From assembly GCA_014843695.1 (NCBI GenBank), contig CM026398.1:42636166-42700165 (forward strand): DNA of 64,000 nucleotides, given 5' to 3'. The notes under the pieces are model-generated. The model saw only the letters and a program-made list of their open reading frames with translations, was not told where the DNA came from and did not search any database. A program made the translations under genes and the position numbers. This DNA comes from Archivesica marissinica (lineage: Eukaryota > Mollusca > Bivalvia > Venerida > Vesicomyidae). The number at the start of each line of letters is the position of its first letter. Positions within the stretch are counted from its first letter, which is position 1. This document shows positions 46,101 through 59,528 of the stretch, piece by piece.

Positions 46101-49100
46101 TTTGTTGCCTTACTGATGGTTTGTCAATGTGGTATTTCATCTGCTAGTGTTTGGTTGCCTTACTGATGGTTTGGCAATGTGGTATTTCATCTGCTAGTGC
46201 TTGGTGGCCTTACTGATGGTTTGTCAATGTGGTATTTCATCTGCTAGTGTTTGGTGGTATTACTGATGGGTTGTCAATGTGGTATTTCATATGCTAGTGT
46301 TTGGTTGGCTTACTGATGGTTTGGCAATGTGGTATTTCATCTGCTAGTGTTTGGTTGCCTTACTGATGGTTTGTCAATGTGGTATTTCATCTGCTAGTGT
46401 TTGGTTGCCTTACTGATGGTTTGTAAATGTGGTATTTCATCTGCTAGTGTTTCGTTGGCTTACTGATGGTTTGTCAATGTGGTATGTCATATGCTAGTGT
46501 TTGGTGGCCTTACTGATGGTTTGTCAATGTGGTATTTCATCTGCTAGTGCTTGTTGCCTTACTGCTGGTCTCTCAATGTGGTATTTCATCTGCTAGTCTT
46601 TGGTGGCCTTACTGATGGTTTGTCAATGTGGTATTTCATCTGCTATTGCGTGTTGCCTTACTGATGGTTTATCAATGTGGTATTTCATCTGCTAGTGTTT
46701 GGTTCCCTTACTGATGGTTTGTCAATGTGGTATTTCATCTGCTAGTGTTTGTTGTCTTACTGATGGTTTGTCAATGTGGTATTTCATCTGCTAGTGTTTG
46801 GTTGCCTTACTGATGGTTTGTTAATGTGGTATTTCATCTGCTAGTGTTTGGTGGCCTTACTGATGGTTTGTCAATGTGGTATTTCATCTGCTAGTGTGTG
46901 GTTGCCTTACTGATGGTTTGTCAATGTGGTATTTCATCTGCTAGTGTTTGGTTGCCTTACTGATGGTTTGTCAATGTGGTATTTCATCTGCTAGTGTTTG
47001 GGTGGCTTACTGATGGTTTGTCAATGTGGTATTTCATCTGCTCGTGTTTGGTTGCCTTACTGATGGTTTGTCAATGTGTTATTTCATCTGCTAGTGTTGG
47101 TTGGCTTACTGATGTTTGTCAATGTGGTATTTCATTGCTAGTGTTTGGTTGCCTTACTGATGGTTTGTCAATGTGGTATTTCATCTGCTAGTGTTTGGTG
47201 GCCTTACTGATGGTTTGTCAATGTGGTATTTCATCTGCTAGTGTTTGGTTGGCTTACTGATGGTTTGTCAATGTGGTATTTCATCTGCTAGTGCTTGGTG
47301 GCCTTACTGATGGTTTGTCAATGTGGTATTTCATCTGCTAGTGTTTGGATGCCTTACTGGTGGTTTGTCAATGTAGTATTTCATCTGCTAGTGCTTGGTG
47401 GCCTTACTGATGGTTTGTCAATGTGGTATTTCATCTGCCAGTGTTTGTTTGCCTTACTGATGGTTTGTCAATGTAGTATATCATCTTCTAGTGTTTGGTT
47501 GCCTTACTGCTGGTTTGTCAATGTGGTATTTCATCTACTAGTGTTTGGTGGTCTTACTGATGGTTTGTCAATGTGGTATTTCATCTGCTAGTGTTTGGTG
47601 GCCTTACTGATGGTTTGTAAATGTGGTATTTCATCTACTAGTGTTTGGTGGCCTTACTGATGGTTTGTCAATGTGGTATTTCATCTGCTAGTGTTTGGTG
47701 GTATTACTGATGCTTTGTCAATGTGGTATTTCATCTGCTAGTGTTTGGTTGGCTTACTGATGGTTTGTCAATGTGGTATTTCATCTGCTAGTGTTTGGTT
47801 GCCTTACTGATGGCTTGTCAATGTAGTATTTCATCTACTAGTGTTTGGTGGTCTTACTGATGGCTTGTCAATGTGGTATTTCATCTGCTAGTGTTTGGTT
47901 GGCTTACTGGTGGTTTGTCAATGTGGTATTTCATCTGCTGGTGTTTGGTGGCCTTACTGATGGTTTGTCAATGTGATATTTCATCTGATAATGTTTGGTT
48001 GCCTTACTGATGCTTTGTCAATGTGGTATTTCATCTGCTAGTGTTTGGTTGCCTTACTGATGCTTTGTCAATGTGGTATTTCATCTGCTAGTGTTTGGTT
48101 GCCTTACTGATGGTTTGTCAATGTGGTATTTCATCTGCTAGTGTTTGTTGCCTTACTGATGGTTTGTCAATGTGGTATTTCATCTGCTAGTGTTTGGTTG
48201 CCTTACTGATGGTTTGTCAATGTGGTATTTCATCTGCTAGTGTTTGGTGGCCTTACTGATGGTTTGTCAATGTGGTATTTCATCTGCTAGTGTTTGGTTG
48301 CCTTACTGATGGTTTGTCAATGTGGTATTTCATCTGCTAGTGCTTGGTGGCCTTACTGATGGTTTGTCAATGTGGTATTTCATCTGCTAGTGTTTATGGC
48401 TTACTGATGGTTTGTCAATGTGGAATTTCATCTGCTAGTGCTTGTTGCCTTACTGATGGTCTGTCAATGTAGTATTTCATCTGCTAGTCTTTGGTGGCCT
48501 TACTGATGGTTTGTCAATGTGGTATTTCATCTGCTATGCGTGTTGCCTTACTGATGGTTTATCAATGTGGTATTTCATCTGCTAGTGTTTGGTTGCCTTA
48601 CTGATGGTTTGTCAATGTGGTATTTCATCTGCTAGTGTTTGTTGTCTTACTGATGGTTTGTCAATGTGGTATTTCATCTGCTAGTGTTTGGTTGCCTTAC
48701 TGATGGTTTGTCAATGTGGTATTTCATCTGCTAGTGTTTGGTGGTATTACTGATGGTTTGTCAATGTGGTATTTCATCTGCTAGTGTTTGGTTGGCTTAC
48801 TGATGGTTTGTCAATGTGGTATTTCATCTGCTAGTGCTTGGTGGCCTTACTGATGGTTTGTCAATGTGGTATTTCATCTACTAGTGTTTGGTGGTCTTAC
48901 TGATGGTTTGTCAATGTGGTATTTCATCTGCTAGTGTTTGGTTGCCTTACTGATGGTTTGTCAATGTGGTATTTCATCTGCTAGTGTTTGGTTGCCTTAC
49001 TGATGGTTTGTCAATGTGGTATTTCATCTGCTAGTGTTTGGTTGCCTTACTGATGGTTTGTCAATGTGGTATTTCATCTGCTAGTGTTTGGTGGCCTTAC

Positions 49101-52100
49101 TGATGGTTTGTCAATGTGGTATTTCATCTGCTAGTGCTTGTTGCCTTACTGCTGGTCTGTCAATGTGGTATTTCATCTGCTAGTCTTTGGTGGCCTTACT
49201 GATGGTTTGTCAATGTGGTATTTCATCTGCTAGTGCGTGTTGCCTTACTGATGGTTTATCAATGTGGTATTTCATCTGCTAGTGTTTGGTTGCCTTACTG
49301 ATGGTTTGTCAATGTGGTATTTCATCTGCTAGTGTTTGGTTGCCTTACTGATGGTTTGTCAATGTGGTATTTCATCTGCTAGTGTTTGGGTGGCTTACTG
49401 ATGGTTTGTCAATGTGGTATTTCATCTGCTCGTGCTTGGTTGCCTTACTGATGGTTTGTCAATGTGGTATTTCATCTGCTAGTGTTTGGTTGGCTTACTG
49501 ATGGTTTGTCAATGTGGTATTTCAATTGCTAGTGTTTGGTTGGCTTACTGATGGTTTGTCAATGTGGTATTTCATCTGCTAGTGCTTGTTGGCCTTACAG
49601 ATGGTTGTCAATGTGGTATTTCATCTGCTAGTGTTTGGTTGCCTTACTGATGGTTTGTCAATGTGGTATTTCATCTGCTAGTGTTTGGTTGCCTTACTGA
49701 TGGTTTGTCAATGTGGTATTTCATCTGCTAGTGTTTGGTGGTCTTACTGATGGTTTGTCAATGTGGTATTTCATCTGCTATTGCGTGTTGCCTTACTGAT
49801 GGTTTATCAATGTGGTATTTCATCTGCTAGTGTTTGGTTGCCCTACTGATGGTTTGTCAATGTGGTATTTCATCTGCTAGTGTTTGCTGTCTTACTGATG
49901 GTTTGTCAATGTGGTATTTCATATGCTAGTGTTTGGTTGCCTTACTGGTGGTTTGTCAATGTGGTATTTCATCTGCTAGTGTTTGGTGGTATTACTGATG
50001 GTTTGTCAATGTGGTATTTCATCTGCTAGTGTTTGGTTGCTTACTGATGGTTTGTCAATGTGGTATTTCATCTGCTAGTGCTTGGTGGCCTTACTGATGG
50101 TTTGGCAATGTGGTATTTCATCTACTAGTGTTTGGTGGTCTTACTGATGGTTTGTCAATGTGGTATTTCATCTGCTAGTGTTTGGTTGGCTTACTGATGG
50201 TTTGGCAATGTGGTATTTCATCTGCTAGTGTTTGGTTGCCTTACTGATGGTTTGTCAATGTGGTATTTCATCTGCTAGTGTTTGGTTGCCTTACTGATGG
50301 TTTGTAAATGTGGTATTTCATCTGCTAGTGTTTCGTTGGCTTACTGATGGTTTGTCAATGTGGTATGTCATCTGCTAGTGTTTGGTGGCCTTACCGATGG
50401 TTTGTCAATGTGGTATTTCATCTGCTAGTGCTTGTTGCCTTACTGCTGGTCTGTCAATGTGGTATTTCATCTGCTAGTCTTTGGTGGCCTTACTGATGGT
50501 TTGTCAATGTGGTATTTCATCTGCTAGTGCGTGTTGCCTTACTGATGGTTTATCAATGTGGTATTTCATCTGCTAGTGTTTGGTTGCCTTACTGATGGTT
50601 TGTCAATGTGGTATTTCATCTGCTAGTGTTTGGTTGCCTTACTGATGGTTTGTCAATGTGGTATTTCATCTGCTAGTGTTTGGGTGGCTTACTGATGGTT
50701 TGTCAATGTGGTATTTCATCTGCTAGTGCTTGGTTGCCTTACTGATGGTTTGTCAATGTGGTATTTCATCTGCTAGTGTTTGGTTGGCTTACTGATGGTT
50801 TGTCAATGTGGTATTTCAATTGCTAGTGTTTGGTTGGCTTACTGATGGTTTGTCAATGTGGTATTTCATCTGCTAGTGCTTGTTGGCCTTACTGATGGTT
50901 TGTCAATGTGGTATTTCATCTGCTAGTGTTTGGTTGCCTTACTGATGGTTTGTCAATGTGGTATTTCATCTGCTAGTGTTTGGTGGCCTTACTGATGGTT
51001 TGTCAATGTGGTATTTCATCTGCTAGTGTTTGGTTGCCTTACTGATGGTTTGTCAATGTGGTATTTCATCTGCTAGTGTTTGGTTGCCTTACTGATGGTT
51101 TGTCAATGTGGTATTTCATCTGCTAGTGTTTGGTTGGCTTACTGATGGTTTGTCAATGTGGTATTTCATCTGCTAGTGTTTGGTTGCCTTACTGATGGTT
51201 TGTCAATGTGGTATTTCATCTGCTAGTGTTTGGTGGTCTTACTGATGGTTTGTCAATGTGGTATTTCATCTGCTAGTGTTTGGTTGGCTTACTGATGGTT
51301 TGTCAATGTGGTATTTCATCTGCTAGTGTTTGGTTGCCTTACTGATGGTTTGTCAATGTGGTATTTCATCTGCTAGTGTTTGGTTGCCTTACTGATGGTT
51401 TGTCAATGTGGTATTTCATCTGCTAGTGTTTCGTTGGCTTACTGATGGTTTGTCAATGTGGTATGTCATCTGCTAGTGTTTGGTGGCCTTACTGATGGTT
51501 TGTCAATGTGGTATTTCATCTGCTAGTGCTTGTTGCCTTACTGCTGGTTTGTCAATGTGGTATTTCATCTGCTAGTGTTTGGTGGCCTTACTGATGGTTT
51601 GTCAATGTGGTATTTCATCTGCTAGTGTTTGTTGCCTTACTGATGGTTTGTCAATGTGGTATTTCATCTGCTAGTGTTTGGTTGCCTTACTGATGGTTTG
51701 TCAATGTGGTATTTCATCTGCTAGTGTTTGGTTGCCTTACTGATGGTTTGTCAATGTGGTATTTCATCTGCTAGTGTTTGGTTGGCTTACTGATGGTTTG
51801 TCAATGTGGTATTTCATCTGCTAGTGCTTGGTTGCCTTACTGATGGTTTGTCAATGTGGTATTTCATCTGCTAGTGTTTGGTTGGCTTACTGATGGTTTG
51901 TCAATGTGGTATTTCATCTGCTAGTGTTTGGTTGCCTTACTGATGGTTTGTCAATGTGGTATTTCATCTGCTAGTGTTTGGTTGCCTTACTGATGGTTTG
52001 TCAATGTGGTATTTCATCTGCTAGTGTTTCGTTGGCTTACTGATGGTTTGCAATGTGGTATTCATCGCTAGTGTTTGGTGGCCTTACCGATGGTTTGTCA

Positions 52101-53290
52101 ATGTGGTATTTCATCTGCTAGTGCTTGTTACCTTACTGCTGGTCTGTCAATGTGGTATTTCATCTGCTAGTCTTTGGTGGCCTTACTGATGGTTTGTCAA
52201 TGTGGTATTTCATCTGCTAGTGCGTGTTGCCTTACTGATGGTTTATCAATGTGGTATTTCATCTGCTAGTGTTTGGTTGCCTTACTGATGGTTTGTCAAT
52301 GTGGTATTTCATCTGCTAGTGTTTGGTTGCCTTACTGATGGTTTGTCAATGTGGTATTTCATCTGCTAGTGTTTGGGTGGCTTACTGATGGTTTGTCAAT
52401 GTGGTATTTCATCTGCTCGTGCTTGGTTGCCTTACTGATGGTTTGTCAATGTGGTATTTCATCTGCTAGTGTTTGGTTGGCTTACTGATGGTTTGTCAAT
52501 GTGGTATTTCAATTGCTAGTGTTTGGTTGGCTTACTGATGGTTTGTCAATGTGGTATTTCATCTGCTAGTGCTTGTTGGCCTTACAGATGGTTTGTCAAT
52601 GTGGTATTTCATCTGCTAGTGTTTGGTTGCCTTACTGATGGTTTGTCAATGTGGTATTTCATCTGCTAGTGCTTGGTGGCCTTACTGATGGTTTGTCAAT
52701 GTGGTATTTCATCTGCTAGTGCTTGGTTGCCTTACTGATGGTTTGTCAATGTGGTATTTCATCTGCTAGTGTTTGGTGGCCTTACTGATGGTTTGTCAAT
52801 GTGGTATTTCATTTGCTCAGGTTTGGTTGCCATACTGATGGTTTGTCAATGTGGTGTTTCATCTGCTCAGGTTTGTCTGCCTTACTGATGATTTGTCAAT
52901 GTGGTATTTCATCTGCTAGTGTTTGGTTGGCTTACTGATGGTTTGTCAATGTGGTATTTCATCTGCTAATGCTTGGTTGCCTTACTGATGCTTTCTCAAT
53001 GTGGTATTTCATCTGCTAGTGTTTGTTGCCTTACTGATGCTTTGTCAATGTGGTATTTCATCTGCTAGTGTTTGGTTGCCTTACTGATGGTTTGTCAATG
53101 TGGTATTTCATCTGCTAGTGTTTGGTTGCCTTACTGATTGTTTGTCAATGTTGTAATTCATCTGCTAGTGTTTGGTTGCCTTACTGATGGTTTGTCAATG
53201 TGGTATTTCATCAGCTAGTGTTTGGTTGCCATACTGATTGCTTGTCAATGTTGTATTTCATCAGCTAGTGTTTGGTTGCCTTAGTGATGG
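40137..53290. repeat. 50-bp satellite, about 263 copies
   Basis: The unit is TTACTGATGGTTTGTCAATG, then TGGTATTTCATCTGCTAGTG, then TTTGGTTGCC. Copies from 40137 to about 46000 are very uniform, mostly differing in the linker (TTTGGTTGCC, TTTGGTGGCC, CTTGGTGGCC, TTTGTTGCC). From about 46400 on there are many recurrent variants, such as GCGTGTTGCC with GGTTTATCAATG (46650, 48540, 49235, 49785, 50530, 52225) and TTACTGCTGGTCTGTC (49145, 50440, 52130). These mark higher-order blocks. The right end decays over the last three copies (53140-53290). Period 50 rotates through all frames, so it is not coding. Confidence 0.99.
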
Positions 53291-53977
53291 TTTACAGAAT
53301 GTACCGTCTGATCAGGCTCTATGCTGATTGCTATTCGGATAGTGGAGCTAAAGCACTTGTTTGAATAGCACGTGTTTGAAATTATGCTTGTTGACAAAAG
53401 ATGAAAGTTGAAACTTAACTGTTGTTGGAATAATGGTTTTGATATAGAAACAGAATATGCAGACTTATTATTATTAAGTATCGTATAAATATATAAATAA
53501 ATACTTTTAAACAAATACGTTTCGTGATACAAACATAAAGTAACATTGACAAGTGAAACTGAAATAGTGCTAAATGTTACCATGACGACAGTTACTACAT
53601 GGTTACGAGATTAATCAGCATTCCCAAGTATGCGTGATACTGGGTGAACTGACATGACATTCACAAATATTTAGTTTATGTTGTATTTTCTTTCGCATAA
53701 TTGATGATTTTAATAAAATTACATTTAGTCGTCAGTAGGCACTGGTGCGATGCCGATAACAAACGATACAATCACTGAAGATATATACAATATTGTATCT
53801 TTATGCGCGATAATTAAAATAATGTTGTAAATGTATGAATATTATATTATATTTTTATTTCTGTCTCATACAGATCTATGTACAGTACATACCTTTCAAT
53901 TAATAAAAACACATACATTGCACATAGCCATTCTACAATTGAGAAGTATTAGAGACTATAGCATATTACAAAACCTA
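53291..53977. other. unique sequence, no gene seen
   Basis: AT-rich flank of the satellite. The minus open frame 53281-53583 includes satellite sequence and is not supported. Confidence 0.4.
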
Positions 53978-53984
53978 AACCCTA

Positions 53985-54280
53985 AAAATGTGTGTTTTAC
54001 ATTTATTTATCGTCGCTACCGGTTGCCCATATGAGCGACGCCTCCTGAAGAGATTGGTCATTTTAGATGTTGGAGGATAGTGCAATGATACAGACAGAGA
54101 CCCATTCCAGAGTCTCCTCTGGTTGTTTTATGTGCACAGTGTAAAGCACCGACACGAGACCTCGGTTTAACGTCCCATCTGAAAGACTGTTAATTTTATT
54201 AGGGTCAGACGGTGGATCGAACCTGCGATCCCTGGATTACCAGTCCAGCGTGTTACCACTGGACTACAGATCCGTCTGTG
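53985..54280 (-). mobile_element. SINE family 1, full length
   Basis: The complete element runs from the tail (TTTATTTATCGTCGCTACCGG) to the head (GGACTACAGATCCGTC). Flanks CCTAAAAATGT (from 53980) and CCTAAAACATGT (after 54278) look like a target-site duplication with one difference. Confidence 0.95.
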
Positions 54281-54290
54281 ACCTAAAACA

Positions 54291-54642
54291 TGTCTTACGT
54301 TAATACTTATGTTGTCAGAACTTGTGGACCAACCCATTTGCTAATTATTGATCGGTTATACGATTGTTATTGTTATATACATGTATATAGAGCAATAAAA
54401 TATTATCAAATAAAAATGTCTTACTTTCTCAAAACAATATAAAAGTTGTTAATCATGATATTTAAAATACTGCTATTTTAAGATTCTGACAAGGACAAAA
54501 TGCACTATCGCGCAAATTAGAATATGTTTTAAGAAATCAGAAAAACCCATGATCAGATCATGGATGGATGTACTACATTTACATTTTTAAAGAATCACAT
54601 ACTTCGAAAAGATTTGAATGAAATGATATCTACATTATGTAT
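54291..54642. other. unique sequence, no gene seen
   Basis: AT-rich, no features. Confidence 0.4.
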
Positions 54643-54756
54643 AGGATATAAGTCGAAAACGATCCAATATGTAAACTATTGAACTGTGTGAGGCGTGCAG
54701 CGCCGAGCACAGTGCCAATAATTTACATATTGGATCCGTTTGAGAGCTTATATCTT
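54643..54756. mobile_element. foldback element, arms about 46 bp
   Basis: The left arm (ATATAAGTCGAAAACGATCC, AATATGTAAACTATTG) and right arm (CAATAATTTACATATT, GGATCCGTTTGAGAGCTTAT) are imperfect reverse complements, separated by a short GC-rich loop (GAGGCGTGCAGCGCCGAG). The size of 114 bp and GC-rich tip suggest a small non-autonomous foldback transposon. Confidence 0.8.
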
Positions 54757-54997
54757 ACTTAATAGTTAATACACACACTTATATAACAAGATCTTACTAA
54801 TCAAACTTGTTAATTTCGTACCATTTATGCATATGATTTTATATAATACTCTGACATTTTGAAAGCAGTCCAATATTAATAATAATGGACTGCAAGTACA
54901 AAGGTTTGACGTCACGACAGTGTTTTACATTCTAAGAATAGTTTTCATTGTGCAAACAGGTGTTTGCTTATTATAGTGTAGCACCTATTTTATCGGC
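54757..54997. other. unique spacer with a small hairpin
   Basis: CAGTCCA (54868) and TGGACTG (54888) form a short hairpin. No gene. Confidence 0.35.
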
Positions 54998-57900
54998 CGG
55001 TGTACGGTCGTCGTCCTGGGGTGCAGTCTTGGTCCCGGTGTGCAGTCTTGGTCCCGGTGTGCAGTCTTGGTCCTGGTGTACGGTCGTGGTCCTGGTGTGC
55101 AGTCTTGGTCCTGGTGTGCAGTCTTGGTCCTGGTGTGCAGTCTTGGTCCTGTGGTCTTGGTGTACGGTCGTGGTCCTGGGGTGCAGTCTTTGTCCTGGTG
55201 TACGGTCGTGGTCATGGGGTGCCGTCTTGGTCCCGGTGTGCAGTCTTGGTACTGGTGTGCATTCTTGGTGCAGTCTTGGTCCTGGTGTACAGTCTTGGTC
55301 CTGGGGTGCAGTTTTGGTCCTGGTGTACGGTCGTGGTCCTGGTGTGCAGTCTTGGTCCTGGTGTGCAGTCTTGGTCCTGGTGTGCAGTCTTGGTCCTGTG
55401 GTCCTGGTGTACGGTCATGGTCCAGGGGTGCAGTCTTTGTCCTGGTGTACGGTCGTGATCATGGGGTGCCGTCTTGGTCCCGGTGTGCAGTCTTGGTCCA
55501 GGTGTGCAGTCTTGGTGCAGTCTTGGTCCAGGGTCAGTCTTGGTCCAGGGGTGCAGTCTTGGTCCAGGGGCAGTCTTGGTCCTGGTGTGCAGTCTTGGTC
55601 CTGATGTGCAGTCTTGGTCCAGGGGTGCAGTCTGGTCCTGGTGTGCAGTCTTGGTCCAGGGTTCAGTCTTGGTCCTGGGGTGCAGTCTTGGTCCAGGTGT
55701 TCAGTATTGGTGCAGTCTGTCCTGATGTGCAGTCTTGGTCCAGGGGTTCAGTCTTGGTACAGGTGTTCATCTTGGTCCTGGTGTGTAGTCTTGGTCCAGG
55801 GTACAGTCTTGGTCAGGGGTACAGTCTTGGTCCAGGGGTTCAGTCTTGGTCCAGGTGTTCAGTCTTGGTCCTGGTGTGCAGTCTTGGTCCTGATGTGCAG
55901 TCTTGGTCCAGGGGTTCAGTCTTGGTCCTGGTGTTCAGTCTTGGTCCAGGGGTTCAGTCTTGGTCCAGGGGTCAGTCTTGGTCCAGGGTTCAGTCTTGGT
56001 CCTGGTGTGTAGTCTTGGTCCTGATGTGTAGTCTTGGTCCTGATGTGTAGTCTTGGTCCTGATGTGTAGTCTTGGTCTGATGTGTAGTCTTGGTCCTGAT
56101 GTGTAGTCTTGGTCCTGGTGTTCAGTCTTGGTCCTGATGTGTAGTCTTGGTCCTGATGTGTAGTCTTGGTCCTGATGTGTAGTCTTGGTCCTGATGTGTA
56201 GTCTTGGTCCTGATGTGTAGTCTTGGTCCTGATGTGTATCTTGGTCCTGATGTGTAGTCTTGGTCCTGGTGTTCAGTCTTGGTCCTGATGTGTAGTCTTG
56301 GTCCTGGTGTTCAGTCTTGGTCCTGATGTGCAGTCTTGGTCCAGGGGTTCAGTCTTGGTCCTGGTGTTCAGTCTTGGTCCAGGGGTTCAGTCTTGGTCCT
56401 GGTGTGTAGTCTTGGTCCAGGGGTTCAGTCTTGGTCCTGGTGTGTAGTCTTGGTCCAGGGGTTCAGTCTTGGTCCTGGTGTGCAGTCTTGGTCCTGGTGT
56501 GCAGTCTTGGTCCTGGTGTTCAGTCTTGGTCCAGGGGTTCAGTCTTGGTCCTGGTGTGCAGTCTTGGTCCTGATGTGCAGTCTTGGTCCAGGGGTTCAGT
56601 CTTGGTCCTGGTGTTCAGTCTTGGTCCTGGTGTTCAGTATTGGTCCTGATGTGTAGTCTTGGTCCTGATGTGTAGTCTTGGTCCTGATGTGTAGTCTTGG
56701 TCCTGATGTGTAGTCTTGGTCCTGATGTGTAGTCTTGGTCCTGGTGTTCAGTCTTGGTCCTGGTGTGTAGTCTTGGTCCTGGTGTGTAGTCTTGGTCCTG
56801 GTGTGTAGTCTTGGTCCTGGTGTTCAGTCTTGGTCCTGATGTGTAGTCTTGGTCCTGGTGTGTAGTCTTGGTCCTGGTGTGTAGTCTTGGTCCTGGTGTT
56901 CAGTCTTGGTCCTGGTGTTCAGTCTTGGTCCAAGTCTTGGTCCTGATGTGTATCTTGTCCTGATGTGTAGTCTTGGTCCTGATGTGTAGTCTTGGTCCTG
57001 ATGTGTAGTCTTGGTCCTGATGTGTAGTCTTGGTCCTGATGTGTAGTCTTGGTCCTGATGTGTAGTCTTGGTCCTGATGTGTAGTCTTGGTCCTGATGTG
57101 TAGTCTTGGTCCTGGTGTGTAGTCTTGGTCCTGATGTGTAGTCTTGGTCCTGATGTGTAGTCTTGGTCCTGGGGTGCAGTCTTGGTCCTGGTGTGTAGTC
57201 TTGGTCCTGGTGTGTAGTCTTGGTCCTGGTGTTCAGTCTTGGTCCTGGTGTGCAGTCTTGGTCCAGGGGTGCAGTCTTGGTCCTGGTGTGCAGTCTTGGT
57301 CCTGGTGTTCAGTATTGGTCCTGGTGTACAGTCTTGGTCCAGGGTGCAGTCTTGGTCCTGGTGTGCAGTCTTGGTCCAGGGGTGCAGTCTTGGTCCAGGG
57401 GTGCAGTCTTGGTCCAGGGGTGCAGTCTTGGTCCTGGTGTGTAGTCTTGGTCCTGGTGTTCAGTCTTGGTCCTGATGTGTAGTCTTGGTCCTGGTGTTCA
57501 GTATTGGTCCTGGTGTACAGTCTTGGTCCAGGGGTTCAGTCTTGGTCCTGATGTGTAGTCTTGGTCCTGGTGTTCAGTCTTGGTCCAGGGGTGCAGTCTT
57601 GGTCCTGGTGTGCAGTCTTGGTCCAGGGTGCAGTCTTGGTCCAGGGGTGCAGTCTTGGTCCAGGGGTGCAGTCTTGGTCCTGGTGTGTAGTCTTGGTCCT
57701 GGTGTTCAGTCTTGGTCCGGTGTGCAGTCTTGGTCCTGGTGTTCAGTCTTGGTCCTGGTGTTCAGTATTGGTCCTGATGTGTAGTCTTGGTCCTGATGTG
57801 TAGTCTTGGTCCTGATGTGTAGTCTTGGTCCTGGTGTTCAGTCTTGGTCCTGGTGTTCAGTCTTGGTCCTGGTGTGTAGTCTTGGTCCTGGTGTGTAGTC

Positions 57901-58615
57901 TTGGTCCTGGTGTGTAGTCTTGGTCCTGGTGTTCAGTCTTGGTCCTGGTGTTCAGTCTTGGTCCTGGTGTGTAGTCTTGGTCCTGGTGTGTAGTCTTGGT
58001 CCTGATGTGTAGTCTTGGTCCTGATGTGTAGTCTTGGTCGGGTGTAGTCTTGGTCTGGTGTGCAGTCTTGGTCCTGGTGTGTAGTCTTGGTCCTGGTGTG
58101 TAGTCTTGGTCCTGGTGTGTAGTCTTGGTCCTGGTGTTCAGTCTTGGTCCTGATGTGTAGTCTTGGTCCTGGTGTGTAGTCTTGGTCCTGGTGTGTAGTC
58201 TTGGTCCTGGTGTGCAGTCTTGGTCCTGATGTGCAGTCTTGGTCCAGGGGTTCAGTATTGGTCCAGGGGTTCAGTCTTGGTCCAGGGGTTCAGTCTTGGT
58301 CTGGTGTGTAGTCTTGGTCCTGGTGTGCAGTCTTGGTCCAGGGGTTCAGTCTTGGTCCTGGGGTGCAGTCTTGGTCCTGGTGTGTAGTCTTGGTCCTGAT
58401 GTGCAGTCTTGGTCCAGGGGTGCAGTCTTGGTCCTGGTGTGTAGTCTTGGTCCAGGGGTGCAGTCTTGGTCCTGGTGTGTAGTATTGGTCCTGGTGTGTA
58501 GTCTTGGTCCAGGGGTTCAGTCTTGGTCCTGGTGTGTAGTCTTGGTCCAGGGGTACAGTCTTGGTCCTGGGGTGGAGACTTGGTCCTGGGGTTCAGTCTT
58601 GGTCCTGGGGTGCGC
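54998..58615. repeat. 19-bp minisatellite, about 190 copies
   Basis: The unit is GCAGTCTTGGTCCTGGTGT, with variants GTCCAGGGGTGCAGTCTTG, TTCAGTCTTGGTCCTGG, GTAGTCTTGGTCCTGATGT and CGGTCGTGGTCCTGGTGTA. Variant types are regional: CGGTCGTGG units only at 55000-55460, and GATGTGTAG units mainly at 56030-57170. A block of about 241 bp is duplicated at 55163 and 55404. Long pseudo-ORFs rich in Ser-Trp-Leu-Gly-Pro are by-products. Confidence 0.98.
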
Positions 58616-59364
58616 ATATAGTCATGATGATACTGCACAAACGTCTATTTCTTATTCATCTGTTTGATTCGGTTGCACATAGTAATTTGTCATACATCAA
58701 ACCGATTTGCAGTTTCCGACTCATATATTTCTATTGTCGATTTAAAATCATGCGTTCTGAAAACTCGATATATGGTCAATTATACAATAAACGATGCTTT
58801 ACTCGAAATAAATGGGTAACAAGCCAGTGCACCCACGTGGTGACAATGTTACAAGACACCTCGATATTAAATATATTTATCTTTGTATTAAAAATCCATT
58901 AGACATACGCCATTATGCCAATTATAAAACAATTTCTTGTGCTCAAAATTCAATCAGCGTGAATAACCATCCTATACAATATGTCATCAAAGCTGCCTTA
59001 TATTAATATCAGTTATTAAAGTTATGTATGTTATATTTATTACCGAACGAACGAACTAACGATCATTTTTTATTCACATAAACTATACAGTTTCTAGTGA
59101 CTAAATATACATTATACGACATAAGCATATAATTATGGCAACACATGTAATCTATAATTATTGCAATACATATACGGATGAACTACTATACTAGAAATTT
59201 ACTTTATCGAAATCTTAAAATGTTACTGAATGTAATCGCAATGAAACTGACATACATATATATAAGCGATATACTGTATTTCATTTCCTCGCCAATATAA
59301 GTACCATTCACAACAGAAAATGAAAACAAAATAGACACATTTAGAATAAATTAAAAACTTAGTC
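58616..59364. other. unique sequence, no gene seen
   Basis: AT-rich. Open frames at 58561-59006 begin inside the 19-bp array and are not supported. Confidence 0.4.
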
Positions 59365-59528
59365 GATGATCCAGATACTGCAAGCAATACAGATTCCATA
59401 TTAATTCATATGTAGGGAATACGATTTGTAGAGAGATATAGCGCGCGATGATCCAGACACTGTAAGCAATACAGATTCCATATTAATTCATATGTGGGGA
59501 ATAAGATTTGTAGAGAGATATCGTGTGA
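59365..59528. repeat. 82-bp tandem duplication
   Basis: GATGATCCAGATACTGCAAG begins copy 1 (59365) and GATGATCCAGACACTGTAAG copy 2 (59447). The copies share AATACAGATTCCATATTAAT and GATTTGTAGAGAGATAT, with a few substitutions. Confidence 0.95.

Noticed and set aside
54948..58667. Many Ser-Trp-Leu-Gly-Pro-rich frames
   Set aside because: By-products of the 19-bp array. They shift frame repeatedly.
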